Shown here piece after piece: positions 8,701 through 19,336 of a stretch of 64,000 nucleotides of DNA. This DNA comes from Selaginella moellendorffii. Its lineage: Eukaryota > Streptophyta > Lycopodiopsida > Selaginellales > Selaginellaceae. The stretch spans positions 1,375,999 through 1,439,998 of the forward strand of contig NW_003314275.1 of assembly GCF_000143415.4 (NCBI RefSeq). Reading direction: 5' to 3'. The notes below the pieces were generated by a model, which searched no databases, was not told the DNA's origin, and worked only from the letters and a program-made list of their open reading frames with translations. The number at the start of each line of letters is the position of its first letter. Positions within the stretch are counted from its first letter, which is position 1. The position numbers and the translations under genes are program-made.

Positions 8701-10152
8701 TCATTTGCACTGCTGAGGAGCAAAGGCTAGGTGGCTCTTCTGCAAATCAAATCCAATCCGGAAGCTCTGCTGCTGGATGTTGCCGATGATCCCGAGCTCC
8801 ATGGACGTGGGAGCAAACGCCAGGCAGAAACTCCCGGCGGTGTTGATCGGGATCAAGTAATTCGTAGGAGGGAGCTGGAGATCCGCCCCATTCTCGAAGT
8901 GGAGTACCAGCGCAGGCACATCCACGCTCGCCTTCCCGGAGAAATTGTAGCACGTATCGAAGAGCGAGTAGCGTGGAGCCGACGGGAGGTTGGTCGTGGC
9001 ATTCCGGAACGCGTCGCGGATGGTGGCGTAGACCGAGGTGGGGAACCGAGTGACCGAGGTCCCAGAGTCGATGATCACGCCCCCGCTGCCACTCTGCGAG
9101 AGCTGGAGGGATTTGAGCGAGATGGGGAGCTGGGCGCCGCCAACGCTCACCCCGATCATGGCCGCGTAGTAGAAGGTGTCCAACTTTGGGTTCTTGAGCA
9201 GCGGCGAAAGCGCGGCGGTGGACGGGATCGCGGCGGCACCGAATATCAGGCTGCTGGACGAGCGCGTCATTGGGTTGCTGCGATCCACGAGGCAGTAGGA
9301 GAAGGAATTCGCGGTGGAGGAGTTCGTCGAGGACGCGAATATCTGAGATGGGAAGGAGAGCTTTCCAGCGCCAAGGCCGAGGAGGCCAGCGGCGCCAGCG
9401 AAGAGCCCCTCGTTGTCAAACCCGCAGCCAAACGCGACGCTCATCGCTTTGCTGCCCGTGCCGAGCGTGAAGAGATCGCTGGAGAAATCGCCCACCGAGA
9501 AGGATCCATCGCCATACGCGACTTGGTACGAGCAGCGGCTGGTGGCACCGCGGCTGCCACTGCAGCTGTGGATCTCGAGAGCCTTGCAGAGCGGCGAGAG
9601 GCAAGGGATCCGCTGGAAGGAGCTCGAGTTCCTTGGATCGAAGATGGGGTCGGCTTGCTTGTAGCAGCTCTTGCATGGCTGGCATTGGAGCCAGGGGAGA
9701 TCGCTGCCGGTGTCCACCACCATGAAGAGCGATCGAGCCGGAGTTCCAACGCCGAGGCGAACGAAGTACTCGCCACTTCCATACAGCAGGCCGGAGGTGA
9801 CGGGTCCATTGAGATCGGTCGAAGAAGCCTCGTCCTTCTTCTTCCCTGCGAGCTGGGCCTTGCTTTCGATCCATCTCACTCGCTGCTCGTCCCTCTGGAG
9901 CGTCTCGAGCAGCAGCTGCTCGTGAGTGTGGAGCTTCTCCTTTGCTTCCCGGAGGAGTGAGTTCCTGTGGATGAGTTCCAACGACAAGGTACCACCATCT
10001 CGCGGGGAAAGCTGTAGCTTGTTCTTGACGGGGTGGCGGAGCTCTCGCAAAAGAGTGGCGACATCGAGCGTGTTCCAGTGGCGGGGAGTCGGATCTGCGG
10101 AGACGAGCAGCGCAATTGTGAGCGAGGCCAACACAAATCCAAACGCGCGCAT
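8701..10152 (-). CDS. Nepenthesin-like aspartic protease (peptidase family A1), secreted
   Basis: A single-exon gene of 483 residues. Both catalytic Asp motifs are present: DTGSDLPW with Asp at about 147, and DSGTSVTRF at about 350. A Cys-rich insert between them (QPCKSCYKQ... CLSPLCKAL... CSYQVAYGDGSFS) is the nepenthesin-type signature of plant A1B proteases. The N-terminus MRAFGFVLASLTIALLVSA is a good signal peptide, so this Met was chosen, although the frame is open to 10,338; a Met five codons upstream (10,167) is possible. Residues about 20-120 are the propeptide. It ends at AFAPQQCK. It likely acts in the apoplast or vacuole. A 409-codon frame on the opposite strand is a shadow. Confidence 0.93.
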   Translation of the reverse strand: MRAFGFVLASLTIALLVSADPTPRHWNTLDVATLLRELRHPVKNKLQLSPRDGGTLSLELIHRNSLLREAKEKLHTHEQLLLETLQRDEQRVRWIESKAQLAGKKKDEASSTDLNGPVTSGLLYGSGEYFVRLGVGTPARSLFMVVDTGSDLPWLQCQPCKSCYKQADPIFDPRNSSSFQRIPCLSPLCKALEIHSCSGSRGATSRCSYQVAYGDGSFSVGDFSSDLFTLGTGSKAMSVAFGCGFDNEGLFAGAAGLLGLGAGKLSFPSQIFASSTNSSTANSFSYCLVDRSNPMTRSSSSLIFGAAAIPSTAALSPLLKNPKLDTFYYAAMIGVSVGGAQLPISLKSLQLSQSGSGGVIIDSGTSVTRFPTSVYATIRDAFRNATTNLPSAPRYSLFDTCYNFSGKASVDVPALVLHFENGADLQLPPTNYLIPINTAGSFCLAFAPTSMELGIIGNIQQQSFRIGFDLQKSHLAFAPQQCK

Positions 10153-10633
10153 TGAAGAACACCACATTGACACCAGAGAACCAAAGCCACTGGATGGAAG
10201 AACGAACGAATCACGGGCCCAGGAAACAAAAGGCTGCCAATCCAATCCGGTCAAGCAATCATCAAAAGCTAGAGCTCTCACGCGACGAGAATTCCGGACA
10301 CAGAGGAGAAAAAAGAGCTTCTTAAAAGCTCCACTCACCAGGGAACAAAGAAGGAGAAGAGCTCCTCTCCTCGCTTTCTCGCTTTCGTCCTCCTCCTTGT
10401 CAATGGCAGTCGCACAGAAACAAAATTTGCCGGAACAAGAGCCGGGGCTTTCCCCGTGACTGAACAGCGCCGCTCGTGACGAGCCTATCAGATCCTCATC
10501 CCTGCCGCTGAACGCCGCCCCCGCCTCGCCCCATTCCCGTGAGCTCCTGGGGGAAGAACCCTAGGACAGCGCTACAGAACAAAATGCCCAGGAACCCTAG
10601 AAGTACTTCCGACTTGGCAGCATTGCATTTTGC

Positions 10634-10743
10634 CACGTGCTTAAGCTTTCGTACTTCCACGTGGCATCATTTCATTTTGCCACGTGTACCAGACTCTAAC
10701 CTTTTTACTTACGTGTGCGTTAAAGGCTTTTGGACAGTATATA
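10634..10743 (+). promoter_or_regulatory. Promoter with three evenly spaced G-boxes and a TATA box
   Basis: CACGTG occurs at 10,634, 10,658 and 10,681 (spacing 24 and 23 bp), each in a CCACGTG/CACGTGG context typical of ABRE-like sites for plant bZIP or bHLH factors. TATATAG follows at about 10,738. The ATG of the small gene is at 10,772, so the leader is very short. The decayed copies near 18,850 and 28,740 keep the TATA-side sequence as TTTATAG but not the three G-boxes. Confidence 0.6.
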
Positions 10744-10771
10744 GCGAAGCCCTTGTGATTATTTGCAAGCT

Positions 10772-11236
10772 ATGGAGAAGAAAGCTAAGCAAACCCTTCC
10801 AGAAAAGGCGGTGGCATTTGATTCGAATGGAAATTACTACTACTATCCAACATGGGAGGACATCGCAAAGCGCACGCCTGGGGATTCGCTCCAGACCGTG
10901 AGAGCCAGGTTTGAGGATGGTTACTTTCGCATGGTGGTAAAACCCACGTTTACCATGAGAGATGCTCGGGCTGGCATCAGCCCAAGGATCGCTGGAGTGG
11001 TAAAATTCGCGAAGGCATTGCAGGATTTCCCCGGGGAGGATTTGCATGGATGGATCGATCCCGACGTGAATGCCGTGCTTTTCAAGGGAGTGAAGAGAGG
11101 GGTGCTAAACGAGGAGCGCGGGCGAGGGATTTGCAGGGATGTTCTTGGGCGAGAGGTTGTCAAGGATGCCAAAGGAGAAATCGTGTTAAGGAGAAATCCA
11201 CGGCGCAAAAGGAAAGAACATATAAAAGCTTATTAA
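10772..11236 (+). CDS. Small orphan protein, 154 aa, function unknown
   Basis: An intact single-exon frame from ATG (MEKKAKQ) to TAA. The protein has a Tyr run (NYYYYPTWEDI), a central mixed alpha/beta-like part with GWIDPDVNAVLFKG, and a very basic tail (RRNPRRKRKEHIKAY) that could be a nuclear signal. I recognise no domain. Two related copies at 18.85-19.23 and 28.74-29.11 kb are broken by deletions and stops, so this is the only intact copy here. Downstream sequence matches the leader of the permease genes, showing that this gene belongs to the same ancestral block as the tandem array. Confidence 0.7.
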   Translation: MEKKAKQTLPEKAVAFDSNGNYYYYPTWEDIAKRTPGDSLQTVRARFEDGYFRMVVKPTFTMRDARAGISPRIAGVVKFAKALQDFPGEDLHGWIDPDVNAVLFKGVKRGVLNEERGRGICRDVLGREVVKDAKGEIVLRRNPRRKRKEHIKAY

Positions 11237-11400
11237 ACGGAATTGCTGTTTTTAGGGTTCTTTGAAACGAATTAAAGGGGTGCTCTGGTTTTAGCGTTCT
11301 ATGTTTTAGGGTTTATCAATCTAAAGAATCTTTCTCTACCACTGCAAGGGGACCTCAAAAAGATAAGGTACATAACCTAGTTCTTTAGGACCGCAATGTC
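11237..11400 (+). pseudogene. Remnant of a Trp/Tyr-permease-like gene (leader fused to an internal exon)
   Basis: The first 100 bp match the permease leader at 19,230-19,345. Then the sequence jumps to GGGGACCTCAAAAAGATAAG and its intron and next acceptor (TCTTTAGGACCGC), which match 20,695-20,775. About 1.35 kb of the gene is deleted between. Nothing downstream to 11,590 is recognisable. Confidence 0.75.
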
Positions 11401-11589
11401 TAAAAGACAGGTGCACCTTTAGCCAGCTTCGTGTATAAGTTCGCCGGAGCTGAAAACATTCCAACTATACGTACTTTAAGGTAGATTCCAGATTTTGTTC
11501 ACGTGATATGGGGCCAGCCAATTAACGCTTTCCTCCGAGTCCGAAGAGATTCATTCACAATGCACCAGCACCAACTTGATCAACACGTC
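11401..11589. other. Stretch with no recognised gene
   Basis: Ordinary-composition DNA between the permease remnant and the repeated block. No open frame or motif of note. Confidence 0.4.
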
Positions 11590-12790
11590 CCGTTTGGCTT
11601 GATGGCAACTGCAAATCAAAAGACTACCTTCATCTCTGCAAGGGACTGCCAAACAAACAAAATAACAAATTATTTTTTATAAAATACTGTTAAAATTGAC
11701 TGACCAAAGAGCAACTCGAGGAACCTTTCCTGCTCATACGAAATGGTTGCGACCATTTGGCACAGGAGCTCGAAGACTTGACTTGTTGGATGGACACCTG
11801 AGACAAACAAGAAAACGAACCAGAGGCGATGAACCATTCTTGAGTTTCACGGGCTCCACTCTCCTTAGATTTCTACAGCCAAGCAATACATTCTAGTGAT
11901 CGCTCTAAACGAATTTCCTGGAGACAGAGAAGAAGAAGTACCTTGATCCTATCGCTGCAAAACCACACAGGGATAGCCCTCTTGGAGAACTTTAGTTTCA
12001 TCCTCGAGGACCTTGAGTCCAGCACAGCTCACAACTTCGGGAGTCCGCCGGAATAGAAGTTCATCGAAAAATAGAGAGAAACCTTAGTAACAATGTAAAC
12101 AAAAGTTTGCTACCAGACACAAACGCTTTCAGCGTCAAGAAACGTCCAAAGCCTTTTAAGATCGACACAGGCAGCTTTCTTGCGCTTCTAGAAAGGAGCT
12201 TCTGAGGAGCAAGGCCGCATCGCCCCTGATAAAAAAACTCGTTAGTTCCAACTCTTCTTGCTTACCATTCACAATAAGGTCGGACGACTTTGGAAAGAGG
12301 CCAAAGCTTATCGATGTTATGCTGGAGCGCAACGATCCTCCAAACCCGATCAAAAGGCACAGTACTACTGCCAGATTGCATGCCAATCCAATTCCATGCC
12401 GGCTTGCTCTTGGAAGCAAATGGGATTCGTACCTCGATCGCGAGCCATGATCTTGACAGGCTTGCCAGATCCCATCGATCCCCCACACGGCGCTCATCAC
12501 TAGCGGCAAGATTAGTGGCGACGAGCTGGACCCGGCTCTGCCGTGCTGGGGAAAGAGTGATCCGATTTTGGGCGCGCACTTGATCCGCCCGGCAAGGCGC
12601 CCACCCAGAAAGAAAACGAAAAAACAAGAGCTTTATTCTTTTGATTCCACAACGTCAACCAATCGCAGCTGTTTCCTCTAAAACCCTCTTCCTCTTCAGC
12701 ATTGACAATGTCAGTAAGAGCTTTGAGCTTCAAGTCAGTATCTTGGGGCTTCCTTCTTTTGAAAAGAAGGCATTTGGCGCTCAATGATGG
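11590..12790. repeat. Duplicated block A, upstream copy (matches 23,786-25,010)
   Basis: Long diverged similarity to the region 3' of the SET gene: shared stretches around CTCGAGGAACCTTTCCTG, GAAAACGAACCAGAGGC, CAAGAAACGTCCAA and CTTGCGCTTCTA. Similarity begins at the AACTGCAAATCAAA junction also found at 23,782. Divergence with indels is clearly greater than between the two 9.87-kb units, so this copy is older or evolving without constraint. Confidence 0.8.
12650..12790 (-). pseudogene. 3' fragment of a SET-domain gene
   Basis: On the minus strand this encodes a peptide like EDTDRKFEALTAIVNAAEKEG of the SET gene at 24,763-25,743 (here QDTDLKLKALTDIVNAEEEEG). It is followed by the same GG(L/F)RG, then diverges. 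The rest of the gene is replaced by the AT-rich island. Confidence 0.75.
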
Positions 12791-13794
12791 ACGTAAGAAG
12801 TGTAGTCTTTTGCCTTTTATTGAAAATAATGGCTTTCCAGTAAATTTGTTCTTTTTGCCATGTTGAACTTTATGTGGCAAAATAGAATAAAAAAAGTGGC
12901 AAGCATTGCAAAAATTATAAGTGTAAAATTTTTGGCTCCTGTGGCTTGGTTAGTTTTAAGTCATGCTTGTTTCGTGTGACCTAGGGCCATTGCAAATAAA
13001 ATTTTGTTTTGTTAATTTTTATTTGATGTCTAAAAATTAACTTCACCTCACTTCTTATTAATTTCAATATACTAGAATTCCAAGTAATTTAAATGATTTC
13101 AAAAGTTTACAATTATGATTATATGTATTTTCTCTAAAATTTTCATCCAAAAGGCTATAACTTTTAACCTTTTAAAATTATCATTTGAATCATTTAGTAA
13201 GTTTCACATAAAATTTTTTGCTTTAGGCTAAAATTTTATTTTTACTTTTTCATATGAACAGAAAATACCTTTAAAAAAAAGGAAACATGCCTTTCAAATT
13301 TAGGCCTTACTCATGCTAAACATACTAAAATGCTAAAAATTCTAACACTTTAGCATTAAAAATGATACTATTTAACCTCATGTTAAATTTTATCCTCTTT
13401 TGCCACATTGAAACTTTAGTGGTAAATAAGACAAAAAAATATGGCAAGTGGGAACAAATAATATAGCTAAGGGTTTATACGTGTTAGCCACACCCACAAC
13501 TTTCAAATAAAAAACAAAAAATAAAAAATTTAAATATTATTTATTTAAGCAATACATCACTATATTTTCTATTTTTTATATTCAGTTATATATCAAATGG
13601 TTTATTTCAATCGACAACCTCACGTGCATTTTCATATAAAGACATTAATGTATCTAAAGTCTTTAAATGAAAGTTTATACATATCTTAAACTTTACATTA
13701 TTTTATAACAAAAATTTATATTTGCAAGGGGTTGTATTTATTTGGATAACTACACAAAGTTGTTATTATCCATACAATTTTAATTTTGTTATTT

Positions 13795-14290
13795 CTTTTG
13801 ATGAATTATTATAACTTATGTTCTTACCAAATGATCATTTGTTTGAGTATGAAAAACTAAAAAAATTTATTTACTTGGAAAGTTATAAAATCTTCTTTTA
13901 TGAATATTTGATATTATAACTTCAAAACAATATTTGCATTTGATAACTAAATACCTTGGAAAACAAAAATTTCTTAAATGTACAAAAAAATAAAATTATA
14001 TACCATCAAATGTTTTTTGAAAATCAACTTATAGATGGTGTAAAATTCATTTTAAATATCTCAAAGAGTTTGAAAAACTATTGTAAGAAAGTATATCTTT
14101 TTTTTTCTAGTAGCCTCAATACCAAAATATGTTTGAAGTTTAAGGCTATCATATTTTGTAAGCCTTTTCTTTTCATTTTAACAACAACAATAAAAATCTA
14201 TTCACTAAAATATTATTTTACTAATAATATAATGGAAAAAAACAATTTACCTTTAGTCACTTTATTTATTTCCTTCCATTGTTGTTGCAC
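13795..14290 (+). repeat. AT-island direct repeat, left copy
   Basis: Aligned by eye with 15,597-16,075 over about 480 bp, with many substitutions. Shared landmarks: AATCTTCTTTT, TTTGCATTT, TTGAAAATCAA, ATTTTAAATATC, and TATAATGGA near the right end. Could be decayed LTRs of one element with an internal part of about 1.3 kb, but clear TG/CA ends are not visible. Confidence 0.55.
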
Positions 14291-14321
14291 CACTAAACAT
14301 TTATAATATTTAAGAAATATC

Positions 14322-14333
<12 letters not shown>

Positions 14334-14365
<32 letters not shown>
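14334..14365. repeat. (AT)n microsatellite
   Basis: About 32 bp of perfect AT dinucleotides within the AT-rich island, at the start of the inverted-repeat arm. Confidence 0.95.
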
Positions 14366-14366
<1 letters not shown>

Positions 14367-14989
14367 TATAAAATAATATATGAAATTATGTATTTTACTT
14401 TCTTTGTTGAAAAGTACTTTTCCAAAAATTAAATTTCATTTACAATGTAAATTCAAATTTTACTTTATTTTAAAATGTAAAATTATGATTTAAAATTAAA
14501 TCCATTGGCAGATTTATGCTTTGCACTTATATTCTTTTATAAAAATGATTAAAATAGTGAAGTTATTGATTGGAATAGAGCATTTGATGTATGGATTAAT
14601 ATGAAAAATAAAAAAAATGGTGATGCATTACTTAACTAAATAATAAAAAAGCTTTTTTGTTTTTATATCTTTCATTCGAAAAAAAAAAATTATTTCCACA
14701 TTTTCAATTAAAATGTTTTTTTTCAAAAAGAAACATACATTCCAAATTTATGCCTTGATTAGTAAAGTAAAACTATAAATATATTTAGTTATATATGTAA
14801 GTTTTTATTTTCATTTTGTTTAAAATCGTTAAAAAATGATGAAAAAATCATAAGGATTTATGTCAATCTGTACTTATCAATAAATATCAAAATTTAAATA
14901 GTAGGGGAAGGTCGAAGTATTTTTGCAATCTGTAATATTAATATAGGGACTTTAGTAATGTATAACATTATTTTTATCTTTTTTAAAAA

Positions 14990-15090
14990 GATGGATAAAA
15001 ACATTCCCTTGCCTCTCCTTCAATATTTGGGTGATATTAATCAACTCCATGACGGTACAACTTGGGAATACACTACTTTTTTAGGTTTTT
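14990..15090 (+). pseudogene. SET-gene fragment inside the AT-rich island, opposite orientation
   Basis: The plus strand encodes PLLQYLGDINQLHDGTTWEY, matching VLQCLGDVSQLHDGTTRAY of the intact SET protein. It is in the opposite orientation to the 12,650-12,790 fragment. The nucleotides show a strong drift to A and T. Flanks are not alignable by eye. Confidence 0.75.
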
Positions 15091-15596
15091 TAACTATGAT
15101 AATGATAATGTTAAATATACTAAACACATGTGGTAGACTAATGTGTTTGTGAATATAAGTTTTTTCACTTTCAATTTTTCATTTTACACTTTAGCTTTAA
15201 CAAATTTTTTTTTATCTCTAAAGTTATAAACTTATTTTTTGGGCGGTATACATTTTTTATTAATCATTTTTATAACATACATACTTACGTGATGTATTTA
15301 GTGAACTTCACTAATTTTTTTGTGAAGACAATGAAGACTATTTTGTTAAAAGAGAAATTTTTATGGTATATATTAACTTAGTTGTGCCTAGGTATAAATT
15401 TGCCAATGGATTTAATTTTAAACTATATTTTGCTTTCAAAAAAATTAAAATTTCAATTTACATTATAAATTAAATGTAATATTTAGAAAAATGCCTTTTC
15501 ACAAAAGAATTAAATTTTTTATATGTCTTTCATATAAAATACAAAAGTAAAATACATAATTTTATATATTATATAATATTTCATATATTATTTTTT

Positions 15597-16075
15597 CCTT
15601 TGATTGGATACTACAACTTGTATTGCTATCAAATAATCTTTTTTTTTGAATATGAGAAATCAACAAATTCATTTAGTATATTATGGAATCTTCTTTTGTA
15701 AATGTATTTAACTTTTTAGCTTCTAAATAATTTTTGCATTTAATAATTAAGTATTTTAGAAGATAAAATTTTCTTAAATTTATAAAGAAATGAAATTACA
15801 TATTATTATAATTTCTTTGAAAATCAATTTATCAATGTTGTGAAGTACATATGAATTTTAAATATCCTAAAAAGTTTAAAGAACTGTTGGAAGAAATTAT
15901 ATTTTCTTTTGGTTTAGTAGCTTTAACACTAAAAGAATGTAAATTTTTACTATCTTGTAAAATTTTTTCTTCTTTTTTTTTCTTTTCAAAAGCAACAGTA
16001 ATAACTTTTTCTTTAAAACACCATTTTATTAATAGCATAATGGACAAAGAAAACTCACTTTTTTCCCTTTCCCCA
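15597..16075 (+). repeat. AT-island direct repeat, right copy
   Basis: Partner of 13,795-14,290; see there. It ends near the border where ordinary-composition unit sequence resumes (16,080). Confidence 0.55.
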
Positions 16076-16429
16076 TTATAAACAATCTTACAACGTGAAG
16101 TGAGTGGGAAATTCAAAAGTAAAATCATCTCATAGCACAGGACCAGGATTGGCCCAACACCGTCGGATGCACTTGCCCAGCACCGTCCGATGCAGGTAAT
16201 AACCATAGAAATCAGTCAACGAAAACCAGTCTGCCTGCCTGTTCTCAGCGTACGCATGTAACCATCGTCGTTGTCTGCACTCAAAAACCATCCGAGAGCT
16301 TCGTGAAGGTCCTGCGCAAAATTGGACTGAGCCATCCCTTCTCACTTTCGCAGCTAGTGTCCGATCGTTTAACTCTTTCATGCAAGACACAGCGGGAGAA
16401 ATTCTGTAGAAAGCTAGCAAACAAGTGCA

Positions 16430-16720
16430 GCTCGAGAAAACGAACTTACTTCCAAGGACGCCTTTTTGGCAAGCTTCGCGTTGGTTGCTGTGGTCTCTTC
16501 GCCTGTTGCAACGGTGATGCAAACCTTTTGAAACAGTCACCTTACGTTCGAGCGTCAGCTTTCCATCTGTGAAAACAGAGACTACATCCAAATTTTGCAG
16601 CCTGTAAGAAACCCTTTCAGCATCTAGACTGCCAATCAAGCTGTTACCGGAGTCGAGGTTACGAAGTTGAGGCTTGAAAGCAACAACAAAGTTTGCTCAA
16701 AATTCCCACACGATCCAACC
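16430..16720 (-). pseudogene. Exon-like piece of an unrecognised gene, unit 1
   Basis: On the minus strand a frame NSLIGSLDAERVSYRLQNLD follows an acceptor-like TTTCAAG. It resembles 26,160-26,480 but has lost about 30 bp after LDVVSV and then shifts frame. I do not recognise the protein. It may be part of a broken gene carried in both units. Confidence 0.4.
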
Positions 16721-17021
16721 GGTTCATGCTCCACTTGTCTGACGATTGGCGATTTGTTTCTCCAGTGAGACAATGAGAAAAAGGCCTCGATGGTAACGAA
16801 GCATGGAGCTGCACGAAAATTAACGAGAAAAAAAAGAGGTTTTTTTTCTACCACGACTCCACGAAATCACACAAAAGCGCTTGCTCAAGAGAATCACTTT
16901 GATTCTTGTCGGGATGCCCCCACACGCCGGCGCAGCGGCCCTGCCACAAAAAAAATCGTGTTTTAGAAGCAATGAAACGAACCAGAGGATGAATTCAATG
17001 AAACGCATTTGCGGCTGAAGT

Positions 17022-18411
17022 ATGTATGTGTTGCGGGGTGATGGGGAGGTGGACAGGCGGAGACAGTCGCAAATGCGACTGAGGGGCATGCTTGGAAGAG
17101 GAAGAGAGCCTCTCAAAGGGAACAACAACCTCTATCTCAGGCTAGCAAGGCAAGAAGAAGAAGATCACCCTCCGGAGGAAGAGAGTTGCCTGGTAGCACT
17201 CGATCCGGCGCTGTGGAAGGGCCTGCCGGCGCTGCTGCTGCTCAAGATCCTTGTCGACCATCTCCCCTTGGATCGCCTCTTCCGCCTTGCCGACGGCGAC
17301 TGGGAGCTCACCGCCGCCATTCTCGCGCAGCCCTTGAAGCGCGACAAGTATGCGCTGCTGCTCCCGAATCAAAGCCTCGTCTTGCACAACTTTGGTGGAG
17401 TCGAGGAGAGCTCTGCTTCTACTCCTCGAGATCTGCCGCCCAGGTGGAAGAGGTTCCGAATCAGACTCGATGAGAGGGATGGTCAGAGCTCGTCGCAGAG
17501 GCGCCTCCTCGCCGTGTCTCCGCGCGGGCTGTTGGTTCTCTACTGCACCACAGGTGAAGGCGACGCGGGAAATCGTCACTCCCTGCTCTGCTACAGCCTA
17601 GATCCGGAGCAGCCGCAGCACCAAGCTTCCGTTTTGCTTCCAGCAGAGTATGATCATGACGGCGGTGGCGTCCAAGCTTGCCAAGTCGTGCATCCCGGCT
17701 GCAAGGATGATCAGTGGTGGTATCAGATCGTCATCTTGTATGCGGCAGGGAGCAAAGCTCTGGTTTTTGACTCGCGCTCCCTCTCCTGGAACACGGTGCG
17801 CACGGCGAGCGCCGCGGAAAGGGACGTCTTTATCACTAGCAGCTGCGAGGCCATCCATCTCCCCACCAAGTCAATCGCGCATGTTGTGCTGCCTCTGGGG
17901 CTCCATTGCCAGCTCCCTGAGGCGATCCAGACCCAAGACTCCACCTATTTGTTTCTTGTTGCAGCAATCGGCAAAGCCACAGGTAAAAAACACTTTTTTT
18001 TCTTTTCTGTTCTGATGAAGCTGCCAAATCTCTGCAGCCGACTATCGCTGGGCGAGAACCCCAGCTTTGGATGCTGCAAATGGTGTGAGCTACTCTCTAG
18101 TTTTCATATCTTCTTTCTCACAATGTGTATGAGCAGGCATCCATGAGAATTCCCCAGTGGTGCTCGGTGGCTTGAGGATGGATGGGGAGACTGGAGACTG
18201 GGAACTCCTCCCAGGTCCTAGGGACGAAGTGTGCCGAGCTTTGGTGCTGCCGGAGCTGTGGTGCCTGGGAGTCGCGGGTTGCGTGGGCGTTTTTGTCGAC
18301 TCCAAGAAGCGCTTGCTCTCGTGCTTGGTCGATCCGTGGAGCTGGTATATCAGCAGCTCCGTCAAGAGCTGGAACCTGGATGGCAAAATCATCCAGATAG
18401 TCTCTCCATGA
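17022..18411 (+). CDS. F-box protein, unit 1 copy (426 aa, 3 exons)
   Basis: Exons 17,022-17,982, 18,038-18,082 and 18,137-18,411; both introns are GT-AG and about 55 bp, and the phases (1,1) fit. Residues about 63-100 form an F-box (WKGLPALLLLKILVDHLPLD then RLFRLADGDWEL). Such proteins bind SKP1 in SCF ubiquitin ligases. The rest is a beta-rich C-terminal part with repeated hydrophobic strands, as in plant F-box/kelch-like proteins (for example YLFLVAAIGKAT, ELWCLGVAGCVGVFVD, DPWSWYISSSVKSWNLDG). I infer a substrate-binding propeller half but see no canonical kelch motif. The first ATG was used; a later Met at 18 is possible. Confidence 0.8.
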
Positions 18412-18849
18412 TCTTTTCTATTGTAAAGTGGACCAAGAGCCACAACAGGAATTTTACTCACAGATATAAGTATTTTGTTCCTTCTAGAAACGATTTGAAT
18501 TCAAGTACTCCACTTCTTGGTGCTGTGTGCTACACGAAATCTCAAAAGAATTGGTTGTATAATGTGGCCTCGGCCACGAAAACAAAAACATACCTTGGAA
18601 GAAAGTTGGACGAGGCGGCCGTTTCATCGAAAGAGAAGCAGCAAAGGAAAACTCACAGGAAATTCTTCGTGTGTAGAATCTTCCCCAGAGCCCATGAGGC
18701 CTGCCGCCGATCCTCTCGGTCGAGTTTTCCAAGTACTCGTTGCTACAGGTAGTAAATCGTCTTGAAGCTGGCCTCGAATTGGTCAGCTCCAAGCAAGATA
18801 AGCTCCAGCAGCCGGACGCTGCTGGCAATTAGCTACGTCGTTGGTGACT
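18412..18849. other. Spacer downstream of the F-box gene, unit 1
   Basis: No recognised gene. A 114-codon minus-strand frame and plus-strand frames are present in both units (28,290-28,720) but differ in the same way as neutral sequence, with a small insertion near 28,690. Left unassigned. Confidence 0.4.
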
Positions 18850-19230
18850 TCGTGTATTAAAGGCTTTTGGACAGTTTATAGCGAAGCCCTTGTAATTCTT
18901 TCCAAGCTATGAGGAAAACCCTTCCAGAAAAGGTGATGGCCTTTGATTCCAAGAAATCTATTACTACTACTATCCAACGTGGGGTGACATAGAAAAGCGC
19001 ACGCCCAGGGATTCGCTCCGGACGGACCGTGAGTCGCTGGAGTGGTAAAATTCGCGAAGGAGTTGCAGGGCAAGATTTGCATGGATGGATCGATCCCGAC
19101 GTGAATGCCGAGGAGCGGGATTTGTAGGAATGTTCTTGGGCTCAAGGATGTCAAAGGAGAAATCGTGTGAAGGAGAAATCCATGGCGCAAAAGGAAAGAA
19201 CAGATAAAACCTTATTAAAAGGAATTAATA
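18850..19230 (+). pseudogene. Decayed copy of the small orphan gene, unit 1
   Basis: Similar to 10,720-11,236 from the TATA side to the tail. The start region reads ATGAGGAAAACCCTTCCAG, then frame changes and stops follow. The central third is deleted (CGGACC joins to GTGAGTCGCTGGAGTGG), and the region for LFKGVKRGVLN is lost. It lies directly upstream of the permease leader. Confidence 0.85.
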
Positions 19231-19336
19231 AAAGGAACTGCTAGTTTTAGGGCTTTTCGAAACGAATTAAGGGGGGAAGATAAAAGTGCTCTGTTTTTAG
19301 GGTTCTTTGTTTTAAGGTTATCAATCTAAAGAAGAA

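Larger units (their letters stand above)
12850..16080. other. AT-rich island with nested direct and inverted repeats
   Basis: About 3.2 kb of strongly AT-rich DNA between two ordinary-composition blocks. No credible intact gene. Internal similarity: direct copies at about 13,795-14,290 and 15,597-16,075; inverted copies at about 14,365-14,525 and 15,395-15,580 (sharing TGCCAATGGATTTAATTTTA); inverted copies near 13,520-13,570 and 14,600-14,640; direct copies near 12,855-12,910 and 13,395-13,450 (TTTTGCCA… TGGCAAG). It looks like an old, heavily C-to-T/A-decayed nest of mobile elements that also holds a SET-gene fragment. Confidence 0.7.

Noticed and set aside
8731-9960. A 409-codon open frame on the plus strand
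   Set aside because: It is the exact antisense of the aspartic protease, with a composition (many Glu, Arg, Gly, Ala) typical of shadows of GC-rich genes and no domain.
13956-14306. A 116-codon frame in the AT-rich island
   Set aside because: Composition is that of random AT-rich DNA (Lys, Asn, Phe, Ile, Tyr); the direct-repeat partner does not keep the frame.
18231-18752. A 173-codon frame after the F-box gene, conserved in both units
   Set aside because: Its first part is an out-of-frame reading of F-box exon 3 and the conservation only reflects the recent duplication.
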